Of a DNA stretch of 64,000 nt, positions 26,117 through 36,247 are shown piece by piece. The translations under genes were made by a program, and so were the position numbers. The notes below the pieces were generated by a model, which was not told the DNA's origin, ran no database searches, and saw only the letters and a list, made by a program, of their open reading frames with translations. The DNA comes from Nocardioides marmoriginsengisoli (GTDB lineage Bacteria; Actinomycetota; Actinomycetes; Propionibacteriales; Nocardioidaceae): positions 694,835 to 758,834 of the forward strand of contig NZ_RJSE01000007.1 in the NCBI RefSeq assembly GCF_003725695.1, in the 5' to 3' direction. How positions within the stretch are numbered: the first letter of the stretch is position 1; every line of letters starts with the position of its first letter.

Positions 26117-26989
26117 GTGGAATTCCTCCAGCAGGTCACCAACGGCCTGACCATCGGCAGCGTGTACGCGCTCGTCGCCATCGGCTTCTCGGTCGTCTAC
26201 GGCGCGCTCGGCCTGGTGAACTTCGCCCACGGCGACATCCTCATGGCCGGGACGTTCGTGACGTACGGCGTCTACACGTCGTTCCACCTCCCGATCGTGA
26301 TCTCCTGCGTGATCGGCATCCTCGCCGGCATCGTGATAGCCGGGATCGTCGAGGAGGTCGCGGTCCGGCCGGTGCTCAAGTCGCACCTGCTGATCCCGAT
26401 GATGACCACGCTCGGCATGGGTCTGATCATCCGCAACCTGGTGGAGCTGAAGTACGGCTCGGGCACGCTGCCCTTCCCGTCGTTCGCCGGATCGGGGTTC
26501 TTCCACATCGGCGACCTGCAGATCGCCCGGGCGGCGGTGGTCACCCTGGTCGTCGCGGTGATCACGCTGGTGCTGTTCGCGGCGTTCCTGAAGTTCACCA
26601 AGCCAGGCTTCGCGATCCGCGTGGTCGCCCAGGACATGACCGCCGCCCGGCTGATGGGCGTGCCGGTCAACCGGACGATCATGGCCGTGTACGGCGCGGG
26701 CGGCGCGCTCGGCGTCATCGGCGGCCTGCTCTACGCCAACACGCTCGAGGTCGTCTACCTCGGGATGGGCTTCCCGATCCTGCTCAAGGGCTTCGCCGCG
26801 GCGATCGTCGGCGGCATCGGCAACCTCCAGGGCGCCCTGATCGGCGGTCTGGTGCTCGGCATCCTCGAGGCCACCGTCGGCCCCGCGGCCGGGTCCTACC
26901 GGGACGCGATCGCCTTCGTGCTGCTGATCGCGATCCTTCTCGTCCGCCCCGCCGGCCTGCTCGGCGCCCGAGTGCAGGAGCGTGTCTGA
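26117..26989 (+). CDS. livH: Liv-type ABC transporter permease LivH
   Basis: The 290-residue integral membrane protein begins at GTG with the LivH pattern 'GLTIGSVYALVAIGFSVVYG' and the signature LVNFAHGD. Its stop shares a base with livM (TGATG). This is the first permease of a complete LivHMGF importer. Confidence 0.95.
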   Translation: MEFLQQVTNGLTIGSVYALVAIGFSVVYGALGLVNFAHGDILMAGTFVTYGVYTSFHLPIVISCVIGILAGIVIAGIVEEVAVRPVLKSHLLIPMMTTLGMGLIIRNLVELKYGSGTLPFPSFAGSGFFHIGDLQIARAAVVTLVVAVITLVLFAAFLKFTKPGFAIRVVAQDMTAARLMGVPVNRTIMAVYGAGGALGVIGGLLYANTLEVVYLGMGFPILLKGFAAAIVGGIGNLQGALIGGLVLGILEATVGPAAGSYRDAIAFVLLIAILLVRPAGLLGARVQERV

Positions 26990-28037
26990 TGTTGAGCTTC
27001 GTCCCCAAGCCGATCATGCGGATCGCGCTGCTGGCCCTGGTGGTCCTCGGCTTCCTGCTCCCGAACCTGGTGGAGCCGTACACGATCCGCGTCGCCGCGA
27101 CGATCCTGGTGTTCACCGTCTTCGCGACCGGCCTCAACCTGATCCTCGGCTTCGGCGGACTGCTCAGCTTCGGGCACGCCGCGATGTTCGGAGCGGGTGC
27201 CTACATCGCGGCCCGGCTGATGCTCGACACCGGGATGTCGCTGGCGCTGGTGATCGTCTGCTCGGTCCTGGGTACGGCGGTCTTCGGCCTGCTGGTCGGG
27301 ATCACCTCCTGGCGGGTCGGCGGTGACTACCTCGCCCTGATCACCCTCGGCGCCGGTCAGATCTTCTACCTCTACCTGAACAACGCCAAGGAGGTCACCG
27401 GCGGTGCGACCGGTCTGCCGGGCATCCCGCCCGGGGTGTTCTTCGGCTGGGACCTGACCGCGATCGAGAACACCTACCTGTTCATCCTGGGCGCGACGAT
27501 CGTGGCGACCGCGTTCGCCTGGCTGATCGGCAAGTCCTTCCTCGGCCGGTCGCTGCTCGCGATCCGCGAGGACGAGGTGATCGCCCGCGCGCACGGCATC
27601 AACGTGCCGCTCACCAAGGTGATCGTCTTCGGGATCGGCGCCGGTATCGCGGGACTGGCCGGGGTGCTCCAGGTGTTGCTGCTCGGCTTCGTCGGCCCGG
27701 CGAGCTTCACCGTGGACCAGTCCATCCTGGCGGTCGAGATCGTGCTGATCGGCGGGATGGCGACCACCCTGGGTCCGTTCCTCGGGTCGATCCTGGTGAT
27801 CGGCTCCACCGAGTACCTGCGCAGCCTGGCCGACTACCGCTCGATGATCTTCGGCGCGCTGATGGTGCTGATCCTGCTCTGGAAGCCGGGCGGCCTGGTC
27901 CAGATCCTCGGCCTCGGCGAGACCCGGGCCTCGAAGGCCACGTCGCTGTCGGCGCTGCTCGCGAAGCTCCGCCGGTCCGGTACGCCGCCGTCCCGGCACA
28001 GCGCCCACGCGGAACCCGTCACCGAGGAGGCCCGGCC

Positions 28038-28041
<4 letters not shown>
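26989..28041 (+). CDS. livM: Liv-type ABC transporter permease LivM
   Basis: The 350-residue membrane protein has 'NLILGFGGLLSFGHAAMFG' and the coupling loop 'LLAIREDEVIARAHGINV'. The ATG at 26989 overlaps the livH stop; the very long upstream frame is a shadow. A Ser/Arg-rich C-terminal tail of about 40 residues precedes an ATGA junction with livG. Confidence 0.94.
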
Positions 28042-28815
<774 letters not shown>

Positions 28816-28823
<8 letters not shown>

Positions 28824-29583
28824 GACCCTGCTCCGCGCCGACGACCTCACCGTGCGCTACGGCCCGGTGACCGCGTTGAACGGCATCAGCCTGCACGTCG
28901 ACGAGGGTGAGGTAGTCGCCCTGGTCGGCGCCAACGGTGCCGGCAAGTCGACGCTGCTCAAGACGCTGTCCGGACTGATCCGTCCGGCCGGTGGGTCGAT
29001 CACCTTCCAGGGCAAGGACCTGGCCCGGACGGCCGCGCACGACATCGTGAAGTCCGGCCTGGTGCACGTCCCCGAGGGCCGGCACGTGTTCCCGCGGTTC
29101 ACCCTCAAGGAGAACCTGCTCGCCGGTGCGTTCACGAACGACTTCAAGAGCGCCGGCAAGCGGGCCGAGGAGATCATCGCCGGGACCCCGATCCTGGCCC
29201 GCCGGGCCGGCAGCACGGCCGGCCAGCTCTCCGGCGGCGAGCAGCAGATGCTGGTGATCCAGCGGGCGCTGATGGCCGACCCGCGGATGATCATGCTCGA
29301 CGAGCCGTCGATGGGTCTCTCGCCGGTGCTCGCCGACGAGGTCCTGGAGCTCGTCGCCCAGCTCAGCGAGCGCGGGATGACTGTGCTGCTGGTGGAGCAG
29401 AACGCGCTCGGCGCCCTCGACATCGCCGACCGGGTCTACGCGCTCGCGACCGGGGAGGTCCTCTTCGAGGGCCGCTCCGACGACCTGCGCGCGAATCCCC
29501 AGTTCGCGGACCAGTTCCTCGGCGTCGTCTCGGCGGACGCCGAGCGGCGGGCGCACGAGGAGCCGGAGGCGGCAACCCCCTGA
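28816..29583 (+). CDS. livF: Liv-type ABC transporter ATPase LivF
   Basis: This 255-residue nucleotide-binding subunit has Walker A GANGAGKS, 'LSGGEQQMLVIQRALM' and Walker B 'IMLDEPSMGLSP'. It pairs with LivG. A hairpin follows before the binding-protein gene. Confidence 0.95.
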
Positions 29584-29592
29584 ACTCCGGAT

Positions 29593-29616
29593 CCCGGTCG
29601 CGACGAGGCGACCGGG
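29593..29616 (+). terminator. Intercistronic hairpin between livF and the binding-protein gene
   Basis: CCCGGTCGC (29593-29601) and GCGACCGGG (29608-29616) form a 9-bp stem with a 6-base loop. It probably attenuates or stabilises rather than fully terminates. Confidence 0.45.
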
Positions 29617-29701
29617 TCCCCGGTTGGTGCAGCTACGCGGTGACGGGACACCGGGTGTACGCACCGCAGATGCAGCACCACAACCAGAACAAGGAGCAGG
29701 C

Positions 29702-30880
29702 ATGAAGTTCAAGAAAGCGTACGCAGCCAGCGGCGTGGCACTCGCACTGGCGCTCTCGGTGAGCGCCTGCGGGAGTGACTCGGGATCGGGTGCCAGCGGC
29801 GACTCGGTCACCGTGGCCGTCGCCGGACCGATGACCGGTGACAACGGCATCTACGGGCAGGACCAGCTCTCCGGCGTCCAGTTCGCGGCCAAGGAGATCA
29901 ACGACGCCGGCGGGATCCCGTCCGGCCCGCTCAAGGGCAAGAAGATCAAGGTGGTCAAGTTCGACGACGTCGCGGACCCGAACCAGGGTGCCTCGGTCGC
30001 GCAGAAGATCTGCGACGACTCCGGGATCATGGCGGTCTTCGGCCACTCCAACTCGTCGGTCACCCTGGCCGCCGAGCCGATCTACGAGCGCTGCGGCGTG
30101 CCGCTCTTCGTGAGCTACTCCTCGAACCCGGCGATCACCGCGGAGCTGCACAAGAACCTGTTCCGGACGCTGATCGACGACGCGAAGATGGGCGCCGAGA
30201 TGGCGTCGTACTCGCACGACCAGCTCGGCTTCAAGAAGGTCGGCGTGCTGGCCTCCGACGACGACTACGGCGACGGTCTGAAGACCAACTTCACCAAGAC
30301 CGCCGACGAGATCGGCCTGGACGTGGCGAAGGCGGTGACCACCTCGGCCAAGCAGAAGGACTTCACCCCGCAGCTGACCGAGCTGAAGAACGCCGGCGCC
30401 GACTCGCTGGTGCTGCTGAACACGTACACCGACGCCGCGCTGCAGATCAAGCAGGCCTACGCGATGGGCTGGAAGGTTCCGATCTTCGTGACGCCGGGCT
30501 CGAACAGCCCCGAGCTGGTCAAGATCGCCGGTGACAAGGCGGCCGAGGGCGTCATCGTCGCGGCCGTGTTCGACCCGAACTCCACCGCACCGGGGCCGTC
30601 GAAGTTCGTCAAGGACTTCACCGCCGCCAACGGCAAGGGTCCCGGTGAGTCCGCGGCGATGTCGTACGACTCGTTCTACGTCTTCCTCAAGTCCCTCGAG
30701 GAGGGCGCGGACGACCGGGCCAGCGTGATCAAGAAGACCGATGAGATCGGCACCTTCACGCTTCCCATCCGCGGCGAGCTGATCTTCAACGAGACCCACG
30801 AGCCCACCGTGGTCCCGGGCAAGCCCGCCCAGGTGCTGCTCCAGGTCAAGGACGGCCAGATCGGCAGCTACACCGGCTGA
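29702..30880 (+). CDS. Liv-type substrate-binding lipoprotein
   Basis: The 392-residue lipoprotein has a basic N-terminus, a hydrophobic core and the lipobox VSAC near residue 21, followed by a Gly/Ser linker. Periplasmic-binding features include 'GPMTGDNGIYGQDQLSGVQF', typical of the HAAT receptor N-terminus. ATG 29702 follows AAGGAG. It lies downstream of livF rather than before livH and is flanked by two hairpins, so its expression is probably set separately from the permease genes. Confidence 0.94.
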   Translation: MKFKKAYAASGVALALALSVSACGSDSGSGASGDSVTVAVAGPMTGDNGIYGQDQLSGVQFAAKEINDAGGIPSGPLKGKKIKVVKFDDVADPNQGASVAQKICDDSGIMAVFGHSNSSVTLAAEPIYERCGVPLFVSYSSNPAITAELHKNLFRTLIDDAKMGAEMASYSHDQLGFKKVGVLASDDDYGDGLKTNFTKTADEIGLDVAKAVTTSAKQKDFTPQLTELKNAGADSLVLLNTYTDAALQIKQAYAMGWKVPIFVTPGSNSPELVKIAGDKAAEGVIVAAVFDPNSTAPGPSKFVKDFTAANGKGPGESAAMSYDSFYVFLKSLEEGADDRASVIKKTDEIGTFTLPIRGELIFNETHEPTVVPGKPAQVLLQVKDGQIGSYTG

Positions 30881-30895
30881 CCGGCCGGAGAACCA

Positions 30896-30930
30896 GTGCC
30901 GTGCGGGTCCCGATCGGACCCGCACGGCAC
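30896..30930 (+). terminator. Strong hairpin after the binding-protein gene
   Basis: A perfect 15-bp stem (30896-30910 with 30916-30930) with a five-base loop lies 15 bases after the stop. It is a likely terminator or partial terminator before the MmgE/PrpD gene. The remaining bases to 31016 show no clear promoter. Confidence 0.68.
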
Positions 30931-31016
30931 CCTCCCGGCGACCCCCTGCGGCGTCGCCGAGCAACCCCCGAGAACCCCTGAACCCCCCAAACCTGCGAAT
31001 CTTCGAGGAGCGAACC

Positions 31017-32366
31017 GTGGCCGACATCCTGGACACGATCACCACCTGGGCCGCTGGGCTCAGCTACGAGGACCTGCCCGCCGAGGTCCGCGAGCGCGCC
31101 GCGTTCGCGCTCAGCGACACCATCGCCACCATGGTCGGCGGCGCGCCGACCGAGTCCGCCGCGATCGCCCTGGACTACGCCGCGGTCGCTGCCGGCCCGG
31201 CGCCGCTGGTCACCCGCGGCACCAGCACCACCCCCGCCTCGGCCGCCTTCGCCAACGGCGTCGCCGCCAGTGCGCTCGACTTCGACGACGGCCACTACCT
31301 GGCCGGAGCGATCCACCCCGGCTCGGTCGTGGTGCCGGGCATGCTCGCCGTCGCCGACGGGAGCACCACCGTCGCCCAGGCCCTGGTGGCCCAGGTCGTC
31401 GGCTACGAGATCGGCCTGCGCGCAGCCGCGCTGCTCTGGCCCAAGCACGACGGCGACCACTACCACGCAACCGGCTGCGCCGGCGCGATCGGTTCCGCCG
31501 CCGCGGCCGCCAAGCTTCTCGGCCTGGACGCCGACGGGATCGCCCGCGCGATCAAGATCGCCTGGGTGCACGCGCCGATGTCGACCTTCAACACCCCGAT
31601 GGTCAAGGAGTCGATCGGTTGGGGCGCCTCCACCGGCGTCGCCGCGGCCGAGCTCGCCAGGGCCGGCTGGATGAAGGTCCCGGCCGGCTACGCGATCCCG
31701 TCCAACGAGGTCCTGCCGCCGTCGCCGTTCCACCAGCCGGGTGCCGCCGAGGACCCGTTCGTGACCAGCATCGGGACGACGTACGAGGTGATGAACACCT
31801 ACTTCAAGTCGTTCGGCGCCTGCCGCTACACCCACGCCGCCGGGGCCGGGTTCGCCGAGCTGCTGGCCGAGCACGGCCTCAAGGCCGACGACATCGCCTC
31901 GGTCCGGGTGGGCACCCACCAGGCGGCGACCTTCCTCGACGAGGTCGCGCCGCAGACGATCGAGACGGCGCAGTACAGCTTCCCGCTGGTCCTCGGCGCG
32001 CTCGCGCTGTGGGGCGAGGTCGGTGCTCCCGAGATGGCCGCGTCCAGCCTGGACGACCCCGAGCGGCTGGCGTTCGCGGCCAAGGTCCGGCTGGAGCACG
32101 ACGCCGATCTGGACCAGCACTACCCGGCCCGCTACCCGAGCCGGGTGGAGGTCACGACGACCGACGGCCGGTCCGTCTCCGGCGTCTACCTGGACGCCCC
32201 GGGTGACCCGGGCAGCAGCTTCGGCCCGGACGAGATGAAGGCCAAGTGGATCCGGCTGCTCACGCCGGCGCTGGGGGAGTCCGGGACCGCCTCGGTGCTC
32301 GCCGGGATCGCCGACCCGACCGCCTCGCTGACCTCCGTGCTCGGGCCGGTGTGGGCGAGCCGATGA
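31017..32366 (+). CDS. MmgE/PrpD family protein
   Basis: The 449-residue protein begins at GTG after GAGGAG. It has the all-helical PrpD domain with 'FANGVAASALDFDDGHYLAG' and 'YHATGCAGAIGSAAAAAKLL', and a C-terminal alpha/beta domain with 'EVTTTDGRSV'. Family members include 2-methylcitrate dehydratase, cis-aconitate decarboxylase and isomerases. No prpB/prpC is nearby, so a dehydratase or decarboxylase of another polycarboxylate is more likely. It overlaps the next gene by ATGA. Confidence 0.92.
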   Translation: MADILDTITTWAAGLSYEDLPAEVRERAAFALSDTIATMVGGAPTESAAIALDYAAVAAGPAPLVTRGTSTTPASAAFANGVAASALDFDDGHYLAGAIHPGSVVVPGMLAVADGSTTVAQALVAQVVGYEIGLRAAALLWPKHDGDHYHATGCAGAIGSAAAAAKLLGLDADGIARAIKIAWVHAPMSTFNTPMVKESIGWGASTGVAAAELARAGWMKVPAGYAIPSNEVLPPSPFHQPGAAEDPFVTSIGTTYEVMNTYFKSFGACRYTHAAGAGFAELLAEHGLKADDIASVRVGTHQAATFLDEVAPQTIETAQYSFPLVLGALALWGEVGAPEMAASSLDDPERLAFAAKVRLEHDADLDQHYPARYPSRVEVTTTDGRSVSGVYLDAPGDPGSSFGPDEMKAKWIRLLTPALGESGTASVLAGIADPTASLTSVLGPVWASR

Positions 32367-34357
32367 GCACTCCCGCCAACCTCGCCCCGCTCCTGGAGCC
32401 GCTGGCTCTGGGCGGGCGGACGTTGCGCAACCGGATCATCGTGACCGCGCACGCGACGTACAACATCGACGCCGAGCACCTCCCGAACGACGACGACGTC
32501 GCCTACTTCGCGGAGCGTGCCCGGGGCGGCGCGGCGCTGGTCACGATGGGGACGACGGCGGTGCACCCGAGCTCGCCGTCGCCGTACGGGATCTACCACA
32601 ACTTCGACGACCGGATCGTGCCCCGGTACGAGGTGCTCAGCGAGTCGGTGCACGCCCACGGCGGCCTGGTCGTCCCGCAGCTCGGTCACATGGGCGCGCG
32701 CACCGACGGCGAGGCCGGTGCGGTCTGGGCGCCGTCGCAGGTCTCCCACCACCTGTGGGCGAGCGTTCCCTACGCGATGAACCGCGCGGACGTCCGCACC
32801 GTCGTCGAGGCGTACGCCGCGGCGGCGGAGCGGGCGGTGCGCGGCGGCATGGACGGCGTGGAGATCTCGGTCGGGCACGGCCAGATGGTGAACCTCTTCC
32901 TCTCGCCGCTGACGAACCGCCGCGAGGACGAGTACGGCGGCTCCGACGAGGCCCGGTTCCGGTTCTGCCGCGAGGTCCTCGAGGGTGTGCGCGAGGCGGT
33001 CGGCGATGCGCTGCTGCTGGTCCGCGTCAACGGCTCCGACGAGGTGGCCGGCTCGCTCGACCAGGACCAGTGGCTCGACATCGACCAGCGGATCGCGGAG
33101 ACCGGGCTGGTCGACGCGATCAACGTCTCGGCCAACTTCTACGGCTCGGTGATCCCGACGATGGCGGTCCCGCGGGGCTGCTACCTGCACTACGCCCGCG
33201 CGGTCCGGGCCCGGGTCGACCTCCCGGTCGGTGCGGTCGGCCGGATCGTCGACCCGACGATGGCGGCGCAGGCGCTCGAGGACGGGGACGCCGACTTCGT
33301 CGGGATGACCAGGGCGCACATCGCCGATCCGCACCTGGTCGCCAAGGTGGTCGAGGGCCGGACCGACGAGATCCGCCCGTGCATCGGCTGCATCCAGATG
33401 TGCCAGGGCGAGCTCGGCCGGCACCGCAACGTGAAGTGCGTCTACAACCCGGTCACCGGCCGCGAGCGGTTCCTGCGCGAGGTCGAGACCACCCCGGCCG
33501 ACGTGCCGCGGCGGGTCGTCGTCGTCGGCGGCGGACCCGCGGGTCTTGAGACCGCCCGGGTCAGTGCCTTGCGCGGCCACCGGGTCACCCTGTTCGACGA
33601 GCGCTCGGAGCTCGGCGGCCTGGTCCGGGTGGCGGCCCGGACCGACGGCCGCGACGGCCTGATCGACGCCGTCGACTGGCTCGGCAACGAGGTCCGCCGG
33701 CTGGGCGTCGACGTCCGGCTGCGCCGTACCGCCGAGTCGGCGGAGGTGCTCGCCCTCGAACCGGACGTGGTCGTGCTGGCCACCGGTGCCTCCGAGGCGC
33801 TGCCGGTGTGGGCCGCCCGCGAGGACCGCCGGCTGCTCGGTGCCGCCGACGTCGTCTCCGGGCGCCCGAAGCTCTCCGGCACCGTCGTGGTCGTCGACGA
33901 GACCGACCGGACCTCCGGGATGTCAGCCGCTCTAGCCGCCGCGGAACAGGGGTGCGCGGTGGTGCTGCTGACGGCCCGGCCGGGACCGGCCGAGCTGGTC
34001 GAGCCGGAGGTGCGCGACGACTTCCTGCAGCGGCTGCACGATGCCGGCGTCGAGCTCCGCTGCTCGGTCCAGGTCCACGAATTCGACCTGGCCGGCGGGA
34101 CGCTGCGCTGCGGTGTCGGCGGCCTGGCCGCGCTCACCTACCGCGACGTCGACGCCTCCGGCCAGCTGCTCACCCGGGCCGTCCCCGACGTCCTGATCGC
34201 CGCCGACCACGTCGTGCACACCTGGACCGAGCCGCGCGCCGAGCTGTTCGCGGACCTGCCCGACTCGATCGAGGTCCGCGCCGTCGGCGACGTCCTCAAC
34301 CCCCATCGCATCGAGGCCGCCGTGCACGGCGCCTTCGAGCTCGCCGCCAGTCTCTGA
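32363..34357 (+). CDS. Old-yellow-enzyme/2,4-dienoyl-CoA reductase-type flavoprotein
   Basis: The 664-residue protein combines an N-terminal FMN TIM barrel (residues 1 to about 335), a 4Fe-4S motif with Cys340, Cys343, Cys347 and Cys359, and a C-terminal FAD/NAD(P) domain starting 'RRVVVVGGGPAGLETARVSA'. This is the layout of 2,4-dienoyl-CoA reductase, trimethylamine/dimethylamine dehydrogenase and stachydrine or N-methylproline demethylases. The amine-oxidase and RidA neighbours favour a C-N bond or N-demethylation role, but enoate reduction cannot be excluded. Confidence 0.9.
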   Translation: MSTPANLAPLLEPLALGGRTLRNRIIVTAHATYNIDAEHLPNDDDVAYFAERARGGAALVTMGTTAVHPSSPSPYGIYHNFDDRIVPRYEVLSESVHAHGGLVVPQLGHMGARTDGEAGAVWAPSQVSHHLWASVPYAMNRADVRTVVEAYAAAAERAVRGGMDGVEISVGHGQMVNLFLSPLTNRREDEYGGSDEARFRFCREVLEGVREAVGDALLLVRVNGSDEVAGSLDQDQWLDIDQRIAETGLVDAINVSANFYGSVIPTMAVPRGCYLHYARAVRARVDLPVGAVGRIVDPTMAAQALEDGDADFVGMTRAHIADPHLVAKVVEGRTDEIRPCIGCIQMCQGELGRHRNVKCVYNPVTGRERFLREVETTPADVPRRVVVVGGGPAGLETARVSALRGHRVTLFDERSELGGLVRVAARTDGRDGLIDAVDWLGNEVRRLGVDVRLRRTAESAEVLALEPDVVVLATGASEALPVWAAREDRRLLGAADVVSGRPKLSGTVVVVDETDRTSGMSAALAAAEQGCAVVLLTARPGPAELVEPEVRDDFLQRLHDAGVELRCSVQVHEFDLAGGTLRCGVGGLAALTYRDVDASGQLLTRAVPDVLIAADHVVHTWTEPRAELFADLPDSIEVRAVGDVLNPHRIEAAVHGAFELAASL

Positions 34358-34382
34358 CCAACCCACAGAACGGAGCACCACC

Positions 34383-34730
34383 ATGTCTCTCCCCCTTCGT
34401 CCCGCCGTCGCCGCCGGTGAGTGGGTCGCCATCTCGGGCCAGGTCGGCGTCGCCGACGGCGTGCTCGTCGAGGGCGGCGTCGCCGCCGAGGCCAAGCAGG
34501 CGCTGGCCAACCTGGTGGCCGTGCTCGAGGCCCACGGGCTGACCACCGCCGACGTGGTCAAGACCAACGTCTTCCTGGTCACGATGGACGACTTCGCCGC
34601 GATGAACGCCGAGTACGCCCAGGTCTTCACCGCCGACTTCCCGGCCCGCTCCGCCGTCGCGGTGCACCAGCTGCCGATCGGCGCTGTCTTCGAGATCGAG
34701 GCCTGGGCCTACCGCGGGAGCTCCTCGTGA
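34383..34730 (+). CDS. RidA family enamine/imine deaminase
   Basis: The 115-residue protein keeps the key residues of active RidA: Arg in FPARSAVAV and Glu in FEIEAWA near the C-terminus. RidA hydrolyses reactive 2-imino or enamine intermediates made by PLP or flavin enzymes. Two FAD amine-oxidase-like proteins in the same operon could supply such imines. GTGA junction with the next gene. Confidence 0.9.
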   Translation: MSLPLRPAVAAGEWVAISGQVGVADGVLVEGGVAAEAKQALANLVAVLEAHGLTTADVVKTNVFLVTMDDFAAMNAEYAQVFTADFPARSAVAVHQLPIGAVFEIEAWAYRGSSS

Positions 34731-35461
34731 CCGTGCGCGGCTCCGTGGTCGTGACCGGGGGTTCCCGGGGGATCGGCCGCGCCTTCGTCGTCGACGCCGC
34801 CCGGCGCGGCTACGACGTCTTCCTCACCCACCGCGGTCGCGCGTCCGACGCCGAGGAGGCCGTGGCCGCCGCCCAGGAGGCGGCACCCGGCGCGACGGTG
34901 ACGGCCGTGGAGGCCGACCTGCTCGACCGGGCGGCGCTGGAGAACCTGATCACCACGGTGCTCGACCACGGGCCTGTGCACCTCCTGGTGAACAACGCCG
35001 GGACGATGGCGCACGGCCTCCTCGACGAGCTGACCGAGGAGGGCTGGAAGCGCTCCTTCGACGTGCACGTGACGGCGCCGATGGTGCTGGCCCGCGGCTT
35101 CGCCGAGTCGCTGGCGTCGACCCACGGCGCGATCCTGAACGTCTCCTCGACCGGCGGTGTCGTCGGCTCGGTGCACGGTGCCGCGTACGGCGCGAGCAAG
35201 GCCGCGATCCTCGGGTTCAGCAAGTCGCTGGCCCGCGAGCTGGCCCCGTTCGTCCGGGTCAACACGCTGGCGCCCGGACCGGTCGGCACCGACATGTACG
35301 CCGACCTGCCCGAGGACGAGCGGCGCGCGGTCGAGGCGGAGACGCCGCTGGGCCGGGTGGCCGAGCCCTGGGAGATCGCCCGGGCCGGGCTGGACCTGTG
35401 CCACTGGACCTACGCGACCGGGCAGACCCTCGTCGCCGACGGCGGGCGGGTGCTGACATGA
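34727..35461 (+). CDS. SDR family oxidoreductase (first of a tandem pair)
   Basis: The 244-residue classical SDR starts at GTG overlapping the ridA stop. It has 'SVVVTGGSRGIGRAFVVDAA', LVNNAGTM and the catalytic Ser in NVSSTGG with YGASK. It is the clear paralogue of the next gene, sharing DVHVTAPM, 'VRVNTLAPGP' and 'TPLGRV' blocks; the two overlap by ATGA. Confidence 0.9.
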   Translation: MTVRGSVVVTGGSRGIGRAFVVDAARRGYDVFLTHRGRASDAEEAVAAAQEAAPGATVTAVEADLLDRAALENLITTVLDHGPVHLLVNNAGTMAHGLLDELTEEGWKRSFDVHVTAPMVLARGFAESLASTHGAILNVSSTGGVVGSVHGAAYGASKAAILGFSKSLARELAPFVRVNTLAPGPVGTDMYADLPEDERRAVEAETPLGRVAEPWEIARAGLDLCHWTYATGQTLVADGGRVLT

Positions 35462-36189
35462 GCGCCGAGGTCGCCCTCGTTACCGGAGGATCGCGCGGCA
35501 TCGGCCGGGCCGTGGTCGCCGAGGCGGCGCGGCGCGGGTACACCGTCGTCTTCAGCCACCGTGGTCGTGCCGACGACGTCGCCGCGACGGTCGCCGCCGC
35601 CGAGGCCGCGCGCGCCGGCTCGCGGGTCGTTGGGGTGGTCGCGTCGATGGAGGACCGGGCCGACCTGGACCGCCTCGCCGAGGCTGCCCGCGCCGAGGGC
35701 GAGGTGCACCTGCTGATCACCTGCGCCGGCTTCCTGGTGAACACCCCGCTGGCGGACGTCACCGACGAGCACTGGTGGGCCTCCCTGGACGTGCACGTGA
35801 CCGCGCCGATGCTGCTGGCCCGGGCACTCGCCCCGGACCTGGCCCGGGTGAACGGTGCGATCGTGAACGTGTCCTCGGACGGCGGCGTGGCCGGCTCGGT
35901 GCACGGGACGCCGTACGGGACCAGCAAGGCGGCCACGATCGGCCTCGGCCACACCCTGGCCCGCGAGCTGGCCCCGCACGTCCGGGTCAACACGCTGGCA
36001 CCGGGCCCGATCGCCACCGACATGTGGGCCGCCGTCCCCGAGTCCTCGCGGCGCGCCGTCGAGGACGCCACCCCGCTCGGCCGGGTCGGCACGCCCGAGG
36101 AGATCGCCCGGGCTGCCCTCGACCTCGGCTCCTGGACCTACGTCACCGGCCAGACCCTGGTCGTCAACGGCGGGCGGGTCATGAAGTGA
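35458..36189 (+). CDS. SDR family oxidoreductase (second of a tandem pair)
   Basis: The 243-residue SDR arose by tandem duplication with its upstream neighbour. It has 'VALVTGGSRGIGRAVVAEAA' and a conserved catalytic Ser/YGTSK set. The NNAG motif is altered to ITCAGFL, so the Asn of the tetrad is not obviously kept at that position. Hetero-oligomerisation with its partner is possible but unproven. Confidence 0.88.
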   Translation: MSAEVALVTGGSRGIGRAVVAEAARRGYTVVFSHRGRADDVAATVAAAEAARAGSRVVGVVASMEDRADLDRLAEAARAEGEVHLLITCAGFLVNTPLADVTDEHWWASLDVHVTAPMLLARALAPDLARVNGAIVNVSSDGGVAGSVHGTPYGTSKAATIGLGHTLARELAPHVRVNTLAPGPIATDMWAAVPESSRRAVEDATPLGRVGTPEEIARAALDLGSWTYVTGQTLVVNGGRVMK

Positions 36190-36247
36190 CCCGCTCCGCA
36201 CCCCGTCAGTCCCCACCATCCCTCCGTCACAAGGAGTCGTGAACACC

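Noticed and set aside
25759..26988. Upstream extension of livM to 760 residues
   Set aside because: It overlaps the DAO and livH genes in another frame; ATG 26989 yields a normal LivM N-terminus.
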